From Candidatus Dojkabacteria bacterium (GTDB taxonomy: Bacteria; Patescibacteriota; Dojkabacteria; SC72; T1SED10-24), in the NCBI GenBank assembly GCA_003560355.1, contig PWIP01000033.1:1-12681 (forward strand): DNA of 12,681 nt, given 5' to 3'. The translations under genes were made by a program, and so were the position numbers. The notes under the pieces are model-generated. The model was not told where the DNA came from. It did not search any database and saw only the letters and a program-made list of their open reading frames with translations. Positions 6,096-12,600 of this stretch are shown here, piece by piece. Numbering within the stretch: the first letter of the stretch is position 1; the number at the start of each line of letters is the position of its first letter.

Positions 6096-8803
6096 TCTTC
6101 ATCATCCTCCTTTTCATCTTCTTCTAACTTGTAATTAAGACGTATAGAGTCGGTAGCAACTTTACCATTTTCGTCATACAAAGTGACAGTTAGTACATAC
6201 TCTTTTTGCTCCAAACCATCAGGTAAAGTAAAACCCACTCTGTAAGGAGACTTTGTTAAAGTTCCATCAGGTATGAGTGAACCATTAAACTCAACTTCTA
6301 TTTTATCTACTCCCATTCCTGGATTTGCATCTATATCAATATTTATCCTCCTACCTCCAATAACCTCAGAACCAGTTGATGGTGACCTTATTTCTACCTC
6401 TGGTTCTTTTGTTGCTTCTGCGGGCAATTCACATTCACCCGAATCAGGTCTACTAAAAATTAAATCAGAATTTCTATCAAGTAAATATGATTTATATATT
6501 TCATCTTGTCTTGCATTTTCTAGTTTGTAATCTTCTATTAAAATTTTTTCTTCAAGTAAACCAAATCTCTCTGCAAGTTCTTCATTTTCAGAAATTAAAC
6601 CACTATCTTTACAAACCATTATTTTCTCTCTATCATCCCTGGGAGGGGCATTCCCTTCCATATATATAGTAGATACCGTATCGCAGTAATCTTCTGAACC
6701 AATACGCCCAGTATCTCTACAGACCCTAGTAGCAACTATACCAGAGGGTCTAGTAAATGAGCCTGGTTCATATTGCGAAGAAACCCTGTTCATAAATGAA
6801 TGAGCTATAGGGAGGGGGACGGTCGTACTCCAAGCACCTGGAACCTCAGTATTATCATTGTTACCCGCCCAAACACCAACAACCAAATTCTGATGATACA
6901 TTATAGATGTTAAATCTCTTGGTCCATCAGTGGTTCCCGTCTTACCACATAAAGCTCTTCGTCCATTAATCATATAAAGATGGTTTTGTGGCTGATCTCC
7001 AAATCCACCAATATCACACAAAATCCAATTCATAGCATAAATTTCTCTTTCATTAAAAACTCTCTCTCCACCATTATCTTCATATTCATAAAGAACTTCA
7101 CCCTTTGAATCTACAACCTTTAGAATTGATGCTGGAGGACGCTTAATACCTCCAGTAGCAAAAGTAGTAAAAGCAGAAGTATGCTCTAATAGTGGTATCT
7201 CAGCAGCACCTAAAGTAATACTTAGACCGTATTGATCTCTATGTACCAAACTTGTAACACCAAGTTTTTCTGCAGTTTCAATAAATGGATCTACACCTCC
7301 AATTAACTGAGCTGTATATACAGCTGGAACATTTCTTGACTGCAATAGAGCCTGCCTAGCAGTCATATGGCCATAGTAATTACCATCCCAGTTACGTAAT
7401 TCATAATTACCAAAATTTAGACCCGAAATATCTGGAGTTTGTAACCAAGGACCATACCCCTGACTAAAAGCCGCTAGATAAGTATAGGGTTTGACTGCAG
7501 AACCCATTTGTCTTGAAGCTGTAACAACATTAACATTACCATCAATTTTAGGATTATCTTGATTCCAATAATCTATTGACCCGACCATTGCTAAAATTTG
7601 ATTTGTATGAGGATCTAAAGCAACCATAGCTCCATTGTGTACATTCCATCTATGCCCATACTGTTTAACACCATTTCTAATTTCTTCCTCTGCAATTTCC
7701 TGAATTGAATAATCTAAACTCGTCGTAACTCTCAAACCTCCTCTTTCCACACGATGTGTGTCAAACATTTTTTCTAATTCCTGTCTTACATAAAACACAA
7801 AATGAGGTGCATCTATATCCATTCTTTGGGAGGCATATTCTAGCTCCTCTTCTTTGGCTTCTTCTATTTCTTCTGCTGTAACACCAGTAACATTACTATT
7901 TCTCAACATCAAATCAAGAACAATATGTTGCCTACGAATAGACAAATCTGGATCAGAACCGTAAATAGGGGAAAAAGTCGTTGGACTAGCAATCACACCT
8001 GCCAACATTGCACTTTCTGCAAGAGTTAAATCCTCTGCATCCTTATCAAAATATGCTTGAGCTGCGGATTGAATACCATAATGCACTCCACCAAAAGGAA
8101 TTTCATTCAAATACATCTGAAGAATCTCATCCTTTGTTAAATTTTGCTCAACTTGCATAGTAATCAACATCTCCTGTATTTTCCTTGAATAGGTTTGTTC
8201 AAAAGCCTCATCACCCAAAAAATCATGAAGTATAGTATTACGAACCAACTGTTGGGTAACTGTGCTAGCCCCTCTAGCAACCCTTCCTAAAACTAAATTT
8301 GCATATGCAGCTCTTGCTACAGAAACCAAATCAAGACCTTTATGCCTGTAAAATTCAATGTCTTCAGCCGCTAAAACAGCCCATTTTAAATGATCTGGCA
8401 AAGAATCAATTTCAACAAACTCTCTGTTTTCATCACCATATATCGTATATAGCTCATGCCCATTCCTATCATATATAATTGTACTTTGATCAGAGGTTCT
8501 TTCAACTAATTTACCTGGATCGGGTAAAGACCTTTCAATATTCCTTAAATATACTCCTCCTGCAATCAAACTGCCTACAAAAAGAAAAAAGAAGATACCC
8601 AAAGATATGAGTACTATTTTTGAAAAAGTCTTCTTCATCTTAGCCTTTTTAGAAAAAAGACCAGACCTAGACCTCTTTCCTGTCTTAAACTTACCATAGC
8701 TAGGACTTAATCTAGAAGGACTCATTGCTCTAGAATTAAAATCCTTTTTTTTACGTCTCAAAGACTTCTTTCTTTTGTTTTTCAAATTCATTGAATACTT
8801 CAT
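6092..8803 (-). CDS. mrcA: Class A penicillin-binding protein (glycosyltransferase/transpeptidase, PBP1A-like) with C-terminal Ig-like domain
   Basis: This bifunctional membrane enzyme polymerises lipid II and cross-links peptidoglycan. Numbered from ATG 8803 (903 aa): a strongly basic cytoplasmic tail of about 58 residues, one TM helix (about 62-85), then a GT51 domain with all motifs: AAEDIEFYRHKG (catalytic Glu147), GASTVTQQLVRN, RKIQEM and EILQMYLNEIPFGG. The transpeptidase has SAVK (Ser435/Lys438), SRN (489-491) and KTGT (from 621). Cysteines in VCRDTG.IGSEDYCDT might form a disulfide. Residues of about 800-892 resemble a bacterial Ig-like beta-sandwich, followed by a very acidic tail (EEDEKEDDED). 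An in-frame TTG at 8806 adds one residue, but the -10 box at 8812-8817 favours ATG 8803. It is the last gene of the dgkA-membrane protein-PBP group. Confidence 0.95.
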   Translation of the reverse strand: MKYSMNLKNKRKKSLRRKKKDFNSRAMSPSRLSPSYGKFKTGKRSRSGLFSKKAKMKKTFSKIVLISLGIFFFLFVGSLIAGGVYLRNIERSLPDPGKLVERTSDQSTIIYDRNGHELYTIYGDENREFVEIDSLPDHLKWAVLAAEDIEFYRHKGLDLVSVARAAYANLVLGRVARGASTVTQQLVRNTILHDFLGDEAFEQTYSRKIQEMLITMQVEQNLTKDEILQMYLNEIPFGGVHYGIQSAAQAYFDKDAEDLTLAESAMLAGVIASPTTFSPIYGSDPDLSIRRQHIVLDLMLRNSNVTGVTAEEIEEAKEEELEYASQRMDIDAPHFVFYVRQELEKMFDTHRVERGGLRVTTSLDYSIQEIAEEEIRNGVKQYGHRWNVHNGAMVALDPHTNQILAMVGSIDYWNQDNPKIDGNVNVVTASRQMGSAVKPYTYLAAFSQGYGPWLQTPDISGLNFGNYELRNWDGNYYGHMTARQALLQSRNVPAVYTAQLIGGVDPFIETAEKLGVTSLVHRDQYGLSITLGAAEIPLLEHTSAFTTFATGGIKRPPASILKVVDSKGEVLYEYEDNGGERVFNEREIYAMNWILCDIGGFGDQPQNHLYMINGRRALCGKTGTTDGPRDLTSIMYHQNLVVGVWAGNNDNTEVPGAWSTTVPLPIAHSFMNRVSSQYEPGSFTRPSGIVATRVCRDTGRIGSEDYCDTVSTIYMEGNAPPRDDREKIMVCKDSGLISENEELAERFGLLEEKILIEDYKLENARQDEIYKSYLLDRNSDLIFSRPDSGECELPAEATKEPEVEIRSPSTGSEVIGGRRINIDIDANPGMGVDKIEVEFNGSLIPDGTLTKSPYRVGFTLPDGLEQKEYVLTVTLYDENGKVATDSIRLNYKLEEDEKEDDED

Positions 8804-8811
8804 CAAGGATA

Positions 8812-8817
8812 ATTATA
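8812..8817 (-). promoter_or_regulatory. Consensus -10 box directly upstream of the PBP gene
   Basis: Read on the minus strand, TATAAT is a perfect -10 hexamer 8 nt before ATG 8803, in the 22-nt gap after the membrane-protein gene. Transcription would start within about 1-2 nt of the ATG, so the message would be leaderless or nearly so. There is no Shine-Dalgarno sequence and no good -35 box. The PBP may therefore have its own promoter besides read-through from dgkA. Confidence 0.5.
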
Positions 8818-8825
8818 CTATACAT

Positions 8826-9578
8826 TTATTGTTTGTTGGGAGAGGTCTTCTTAAATCCCCTAATTTTGTAACTCTCATATATTTTTCTGTACCTGCTCAT
8901 GTTAACAAAAATCGTCCAAAACATCCATCCTAAAACTACAATACACACTACTGCAAAGAGAAAGTCCAAAATCCTTAAGAGTAAATCAGGTAATAGCCAA
9001 CCAAGTAAGACAGAAATTAATACATATACAACAAAAACTATCAAAGCACCAACTAAAAATATTCCGTTAAAAATTGAGAAGTTACCAAAAATCATATGTC
9101 GCAAACGATAATCATCATAACCCGCCTGTAAATTTTTAATAAATTGTCCAAAAGCCCAAGTTTGATAAGTTTTTACAGGTAAACTTTCCTTTCTTAGAAC
9201 AAACTCCTTTTGCAAAGAATTCTTTTCTACAATAGCAAATCTAACAAATTCATCTGGTATTTCCAGATTTTTTGACAAAGGAGTATTAGAAGGGCTGTAA
9301 TCTAGAGGAGATTCTAAAAGCTGTTGAATCAGGGAAAAATTTGGTGCAATACCAAGAGTCAAAACACTTATGTCCCTAAGATTGTAGACTTCTATCAAAT
9401 TATCTACTACTAACACAAGCCTTGTTCTTGTAAGAAAAATCTGAGGTGAGAGGATATCCTTGACATTATAGTCCAATGGTATTACATCAAACTGCAACAA
9501 AATCGGATCTTCAGCACCCAAAAATTCCTGAACTGTTTCCTCAATACTTTTATAACCTTCCCATTTAAAACTTTGCAT
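8826..9578 (-). CDS. Unknown protein with N-terminal soluble domain and two C-terminal membrane helices
   Basis: I do not recognise this 250-aa protein with certainty. Residues 1-160 are predicted soluble with alternating hydrophobic strands. The stretch at about 47-75 (LTRTRLVLVVDNLIEVYNL) recalls bacterial PH-like domains, where a strand-turn-strand ends in a 'leucine-...-DI' pattern, but this is weak. Two hydrophobic helices lie at about 169-196 and 204-226. The tail after them is basic (RYRKIYESYKIRGFKK), and by the positive-inside rule both termini should be cytoplasmic. No signal peptide is visible. It starts 11 nt after the dgkA-like stop and ends 22 nt before the PBP start, all on the same strand. 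A role in cell-envelope synthesis is therefore a reasonable inference from context only. Possible AT-rich -10 boxes (TATTAT or TAATAT) lie 5-8 nt before its ATG. Confidence 0.85.
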   Translation of the reverse strand: MQSFKWEGYKSIEETVQEFLGAEDPILLQFDVIPLDYNVKDILSPQIFLTRTRLVLVVDNLIEVYNLRDISVLTLGIAPNFSLIQQLLESPLDYSPSNTPLSKNLEIPDEFVRFAIVEKNSLQKEFVLRKESLPVKTYQTWAFGQFIKNLQAGYDDYRLRHMIFGNFSIFNGIFLVGALIVFVVYVLISVLLGWLLPDLLLRILDFLFAVVCIVVLGWMFWTIFVNMSRYRKIYESYKIRGFKKTSPNKQ

Positions 9579-9582
9579 ACTA

Positions 9583-9604
9583 AATAATATTACAATATAT
9601 TATT
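9583..9604. repeat. AT-only inverted repeat at the dgkA stop codon
   Basis: AATAATAT (9583-9590) and ATATTATT (9597-9604) form a perfect 8-bp inverted repeat with a 6-nt loop. It overlaps the TAA stop of the lipid kinase gene (minus strand) and the candidate -10 region of the membrane-protein gene. It contains no G or C in the arms, so the hairpin would be weak, and no T-run follows. It may be chance in AT-rich DNA, or a regulatory palindrome. Confidence 0.25.
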
Positions 9605-9985
9605 AAAAACAACTGCAAAATAAGGCCAGAAAATTATCAGTACTACTACTACAGACAGCATTGCCACAAGCAAAACAGCTCCCGCAGCGACATCTTTTGC
9701 AAAACGAATATCTTCACAAAAATCTTTGCAAATAGCATCACACGCCGTTTCAATACTTTTGTTAAAAGCTTCACTAACAAGAAGAAAAGTTAAAGTAAAA
9801 GCCAAAATTATCCATTCAACAGTCTCAAGCCCTAGTATAAGACCGACAATTACTACCAAAATAGAAAAAAATAGTAAAATCTGAAAATTAAGTTCTCCAA
9901 AAAGAATCTCTCGCAAACCATTCCAAGCATATTTATAACTTTTTGAGTGTTCAAAAAGAAAATGTCCCTTTCTGTCTTTTTTCAT
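9590..9985 (-). CDS. dgkA: Prokaryotic diacylglycerol kinase family protein, probably undecaprenol kinase
   Basis: This small integral-membrane kinase phosphorylates a lipid alcohol. In Gram-positive bacteria this family acts on undecaprenol and feeds the carrier lipid of peptidoglycan synthesis; in E. coli it acts on diacylglycerol. The length of 131 aa is typical (120-130). An amphipathic N-terminus (SYKYAWNGLREILFGELNFQ) matches the family pattern. Three membrane helices follow at about 35-51, 57-80 and 101-126. The catalytic signature is clear: SEAFNKSIE with Glu72 and Glu79, and AKDVAAGAVLL with Asp98, corresponding to E. coli Glu69, Glu76 and Asp95. The start is ATG at 9985, divergent from hisS with 26 bp between them. 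Position upstream of a PBP on the same strand, and the probable monoderm envelope, favour undecaprenol as substrate (inference). Confidence 0.93.
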   Translation of the reverse strand: MKKDRKGHFLFEHSKSYKYAWNGLREILFGELNFQILLFFSILVVIVGLILGLETVEWIILAFTLTFLLVSEAFNKSIETACDAICKDFCEDIRFAKDVAAGAVLLVAMLSVVVVLIIFWPYFAVVFNNIL

Positions 9986-10011
9986 AAACTCAAATGTGAT
10001 ATATTGCTACT
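9986..10011. promoter_or_regulatory. 26-bp divergent promoter region between dgkA and hisS
   Basis: The whole space between the two divergent start codons is 26 bp. The same AT core reads as a -10 box in both directions: TATATT toward hisS and TATATC toward dgkA, the latter 12 nt from its ATG. Two polymerases cannot occupy it at once, so the two genes may compete for transcription. The hisS direction is the better supported. Confidence 0.4.
9997..10005 (+). promoter_or_regulatory. hisS: Extended -10 promoter for leaderless hisS
   Basis: TGA followed by TATATT fits the extended -10 pattern TGnTATAAT (5 of 6 in the hexamer), which can work without a -35 box. It ends 6 nt before the hisS ATG, so the transcript would start at about the ATG itself. 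There is no Shine-Dalgarno sequence. The spacing is the same as for the pheS -10 box. Confidence 0.5.
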
Positions 10012-10596
10012 ATGAAACAGAATAGTACAAAATACATAAAAAATCTACCCCCAAAAGGTACTGCAGATTGGATGCCAGATGAATTTAAAGTCCGCAAGTA
10101 TATTTTTGACACATTTAGGAAAGTCTGTCTCTCTTTTGGCTATGAAGAGTATTTAACCCCAACTTTTGAAAAAGCACAAATATACAAAGCAAAGTCTGGA
10201 GAAGATGTTGGTGGGAAGGAATTAATGATTTTTAGAGATAAGGTTGATAGGGAATTCGCCCTAAGACCAGAAATGACTCCTTCCGTAATTAGAATGATTA
10301 CAAGAATTTACAATAATCAACCAAAGCCCATACGCTATTTTTCCATAGCCAACTTTTTTAGAAATGAAAAACCTCAAAGAGGAAGAAACAGAGAATTTTG
10401 GCAACTCAACTACGACATCTTTGGTTCAAAATCAATATACGCAGATGCTGAAATAGTGAAAATGGCCTTGGAAATAATGTTTGCATTTTTACCAAAAGAG
10501 AAGATTAATCAAAAAGATTACAAACCTTTCATAATATATATAAATGACAGAAGAGTATTGACGCATTTTTTAAAAGAGAGCGTTGGAATAAGCTAA
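10012..10596 (+). CDS. hisS: Histidyl-tRNA synthetase, N-terminal part, ended by an in-frame TAA
   Basis: This is the first half (194 aa) of HisRS, which charges tRNA-His. It holds class II motif 1 (KGTADWMPDEFKVRKYIFDTF), the region with FALRPEMTPSVIRM, and motif 2 (RYFSIANFFRNEKPQRGRNREFWQLNYD). It runs to the conserved INDRRVL helix and then stops in the sequence ESVGIS. The reading frame resumes in phase right after the stop, and the residues on both sides fit a continuous HisRS. The stop is thus a single in-frame TAA, not a frameshift. Start ATG 10012 is supported by the extended -10 box 6 nt upstream and by the N-terminal PKGTADW position. Alone, this half lacks motif 3 and the anticodon domain, so it cannot be a complete enzyme. 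Confidence 0.93.
   Translation: MKQNSTKYIKNLPPKGTADWMPDEFKVRKYIFDTFRKVCLSFGYEEYLTPTFEKAQIYKAKSGEDVGGKELMIFRDKVDREFALRPEMTPSVIRMITRIYNNQPKPIRYFSIANFFRNEKPQRGRNREFWQLNYDIFGSKSIYADAEIVKMALEIMFAFLPKEKINQKDYKPFIIYINDRRVLTHFLKESVGIS
10594..10596 (+). other. hisS: In-frame TAA interrupting hisS
   Basis: The TAA is codon 195 of an otherwise continuous frame from 10012 to 11298. One base change would restore sense: GAA (Glu), CAA (Gln) or AAA (Lys) would all suit this helical, polar site. The T is followed by seven A, but a one-base indel cannot explain the stop, because the frame is the same before and after it. Confidence 0.9.
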
Positions 10597-10602
10597 AAAA
10601 AT

Positions 10603-11298
10603 ATGGAAAAGATATTTAGGATATTAGATAAGAGAAATAAAATTAAAAAAGAGGAGTTTGAGGATAGGCTTAAACAAGAAAAACTAAATGATAAACAAAT
10701 ACAAAAAATTGACTCATTTATGCAAGGGAATGTACCTTTAGATGATGAGGTGTCCACAGAGCTCAAACAACTACTTGAAATCTTAAAACAATATGGATAT
10801 GAAAAATGGATAGAATATAAACCAAGCCTAGTCAGGGGTCTTGACTATTACAACGGAATCGTATACGAGGTATACGACAATGACCCCAAAAACAACAGAG
10901 CTCTTTTTGGTGGGGGAAGATATGATGGTCTTGGGAAAATCTTTGGAGATTATGACATCCCTGCTGTTGGTGTTTCACCTGGGGATGAAACTTTAAAGCT
11001 TTTTTTAGAAAATTGGGGGCTGTTAAAAAACTTAGAAACAAAAAATGAAGTTATTTACTACATACCAATAATAGATGAAAAAGCAAGAGAACATATTACA
11101 AAAATCTCAGAGAAATTAAGAAAAGATGGTAATGTTGTCATAGAAGGTTTAGAAAAGCAATCTATTTCAAAGAGTTTGGAATTTGCAAATAAAAAGGAAA
11201 TAGACAAAGTAGTCATAATAGGGGAGGATGAACTAAAAGAAAAAAAATACATAGAAAAGGATATGGAAACTGGTAAACAAAATGTAATAATTTTGTAA
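10603..11298 (+). CDS. hisS: Histidyl-tRNA synthetase, C-terminal part (motif 3 and anticodon domain)
   Basis: This 231-aa continuation of HisRS is in the same frame, its ATG starting 6 nt after the TAA. It contains the HisRS insertion region (ILDKRNKIKKEEF), the histidine-binding signature LVRGLDYYNGIVYE, motif 3 (ALFGGGRYDGLGKIF...AVGVSPGDETL) and the C-terminal anticodon-binding domain (EVIYYIPIIDEKA to DMETGKQNVI). With the N-part and the three codons between them, the total of 428 codons matches full-length HisRS (about 420). No Shine-Dalgarno sequence precedes the ATG. Expression could occur by reinitiation after the TAA, as the 9-nt pheS-pheT junction suggests is tolerated here, or by stop-codon read-through. 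Sequence drift is not visible: all motifs look intact, which argues against an old pseudogene. Confidence 0.9.
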   Translation: MEKIFRILDKRNKIKKEEFEDRLKQEKLNDKQIQKIDSFMQGNVPLDDEVSTELKQLLEILKQYGYEKWIEYKPSLVRGLDYYNGIVYEVYDNDPKNNRALFGGGRYDGLGKIFGDYDIPAVGVSPGDETLKLFLENWGLLKNLETKNEVIYYIPIIDEKAREHITKISEKLRKDGNVVIEGLEKQSISKSLEFANKKEIDKVVIIGEDELKEKKYIEKDMETGKQNVIIL

Positions 11299-11340
11299 TT
11301 ATTATATATTACAATACCCCATATTTTACAAAAAAAAAGC

Positions 11341-12033
11341 ATGCAAAATTCACTGCCCACATATAACATATTAATTGTTGAGGATAGTACAACAATTTGC
11401 AACTTAATACATAAAGTCCTGAGTAAAAATAAGCAATACATAATTCAAAAAGTAGACAAGATAAAATGGGCAAAACAAGCTCTTAAAAGAACTTACTTTG
11501 ATTTGATATGTTTAGACATACTTTTACCAGACGGCAGTGGTATTAATCTATGTAAAACTCTAAGAGAAGACAGTACATACAAAAACACAAAAATCATAAT
11601 TATTAGCCAAATAACTCAAGCAATAGATAAAGTAGAGGCTTTTAAAATAGGAGCTGATGAATACATACAAAAACCATTTCATCCACAAGAACTAGAAATA
11701 CGCATTCAAAAACACCTTGGTTTGATAGATTTTAAAAAGCCTGTTTTAAAATACAAGAATCTTAAACTAGATACAGTAAAAATGAAATTCTTTCACAATA
11801 ACTATGAAATACACTTAACAAAAACAGAGTTTTTAATAATAAAATACTTTTTTCAACACGGAGGATTTGCAAATTTAAGTTCTTTAACCAAATTTCTTTC
11901 TTCAAAAAAAATCACCTCTGTAAATAACAAATCTGTAATTGTCTCTATAAACAGACTTAAAAGAAAACTCAACACAAATACAGGAAATCCATTTATAAAA
12001 ACAAAATATGGTATAGGGTATTATATACCGTAA
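11341..12033 (+). CDS. OmpR/PhoB-type response regulator (REC plus winged helix), orphan
   Basis: This is a two-component response regulator of 230 aa, normal for the OmpR family. The receiver domain (about 8-126) has all key residues: acidic pair Glu14-Asp15, phospho-acceptor Asp59 in FDLICLDILLPDG, Ser89, and Lys111-Pro112 in EYIQKPF. The winged-helix DNA-binding domain (about 133-230) shows LTKTEFLIIKYFFQHGG, a recognition-helix region with NNKSVIVSINRLKRKL, and the wing FIKTKYGIGYYI. No histidine kinase lies next to it, so the partner and target genes are unknown. It starts 42 nt after hisS; a TATATT at 11305-11310 could be its -10 box, but I am not confident. Start ATG 11341 leaves only seven residues before the first REC strand. 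Confidence 0.95.
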   Translation: MQNSLPTYNILIVEDSTTICNLIHKVLSKNKQYIIQKVDKIKWAKQALKRTYFDLICLDILLPDGSGINLCKTLREDSTYKNTKIIIISQITQAIDKVEAFKIGADEYIQKPFHPQELEIRIQKHLGLIDFKKPVLKYKNLKLDTVKMKFFHNNYEIHLTKTEFLIIKYFFQHGGFANLSSLTKFLSSKKITSVNNKSVIVSINRLKRKLNTNTGNPFIKTKYGIGYYIP

Positions 12034-12045
12034 AACAATCTGATA

Positions 12046-12054
12046 TGATATAAT
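12046..12054 (+). promoter_or_regulatory. Extended -10 promoter (TGn-TATAAT) upstream of the unknown 164-aa gene
   Basis: TGA followed by the perfect hexamer TATAAT makes a consensus extended -10 element, which needs no -35 box; none is seen. It lies just after the response-regulator stop. The predicted transcript starts near 12061 and has a leader of about 20 nt, A/T-only and without a Shine-Dalgarno sequence. This indicates that the 164-aa gene is a separate transcription unit. Confidence 0.55.
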
Positions 12055-12081
12055 AAACTCTATAAAATATTTTTTAACAAA

Positions 12082-12576
12082 ATGGAGCAAGAGACAAATA
12101 TAAACCGAGCATATGGGAAAGGAGCAGAGGCCAAGGGATATGGGTGCGGGGAAATAGGGAAATTTGCCTATGGTCCTGTGCCTTTCAAATATTATATGGA
12201 GGGGCTAAATGGGGTGTGGAAAAGATTAGAGGAAAACTACCGGGAACAAGAGGGAAATGATGGCACTACTAGATTTAGATTATACTCTCGCTTACTTAAA
12301 GAGAATAGCGAAGAAAATATTATAAGATATACAGAACATAATCTGCAGGGCAAGGAAATAAGAATCATGGAAAAGACAGTAGAAAAAGGGGAAGAAGGGA
12401 TTACAAAAATAACATACGAAAATACAATAGATAAAACGAAAATTGAATATTTAAATAACCCCACAGCAAGAGATAGAACAACATTATCTATTGATTATCC
12501 TGGAGAAAAAGTAATTCTTAAACTTAAATTAGAAGAGGATTCAGATTTCAATAAGCGAATTAGTAAAGCATTTTAG
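12082..12576 (+). CDS. Unknown 164-aa protein, glycine/tyrosine-rich N-terminus and strand-rich body
   Basis: I recognise no family. The N-terminus (about 9-38) is rich in Gly, Ala and Tyr (AYGKGAEAKGYGCGEIGKFAYG) with one Cys at 22. Residues of about 40-57 look helical and charged (LNGVWKRLEENYREQEG). The rest alternates charged and hydrophobic residues in a beta-strand manner (RFRLYSRLL, IIRYTEHNL, EIRIMEKTV, ITKITYENT, KVILKLKLE), suggesting a small beta-sheet domain that could bind a ligand or nucleic acid. There is no signal peptide or TM helix, so it is probably cytoplasmic. Codon use at the 5' end is unlike the neighbours, with GGG glycine codons forming a G-quadruplex motif. ATG 12082 follows a consensus extended -10 box. 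The next gene, on the minus strand, converges 24 nt away. Being a real gene is supported by the promoter and full-length frame. Confidence 0.75.
   Translation: MEQETNINRAYGKGAEAKGYGCGEIGKFAYGPVPFKYYMEGLNGVWKRLEENYREQEGNDGTTRFRLYSRLLKENSEENIIRYTEHNLQGKEIRIMEKTVEKGEEGITKITYENTIDKTKIEYLNNPTARDRTTLSIDYPGEKVILKLKLEEDSDFNKRISKAF
12135..12159 (+). other. Canonical G-quadruplex motif in the 5' coding region
   Basis: Four G-runs (12135-12137, 12142-12144, 12148-12151, 12157-12159) with loops of 4, 3 and 5 nt satisfy G3+N1-7 on the coding strand, so the mRNA would carry it too. A further GGG lies at 12115-12117. It spans codons 18-26 of the unknown gene. Such density of G is exceptional in this AT-rich window. 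Confidence 0.6.
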
Positions 12577-12600
12577 CTATTATTTCATATATACACAAAC

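Noticed and set aside
6065..6110. Possible bidirectional terminator at the pheT/PBP junction
   Set aside because: Only short AATTA/TAAT pairing with mismatches; all bases are coding on one strand or the other.
8804..8806. TTG 8806 as start of the PBP gene
   Set aside because: ATG 8803 is the adjacent codon, is the stronger start and fits the TATAAT spacing equally well.
10594..10602. Frameshift in the A7 run as the cause of the hisS break
   Set aside because: The frames before and after the stop are identical, so a one- or two-base indel cannot explain it.
12010..12029. 6-bp inverted repeat GGTATA/TATACC at the end of the response-regulator gene as a terminator
   Set aside because: It lies within the codons of the conserved GIGYYIP ending and no T-run follows.
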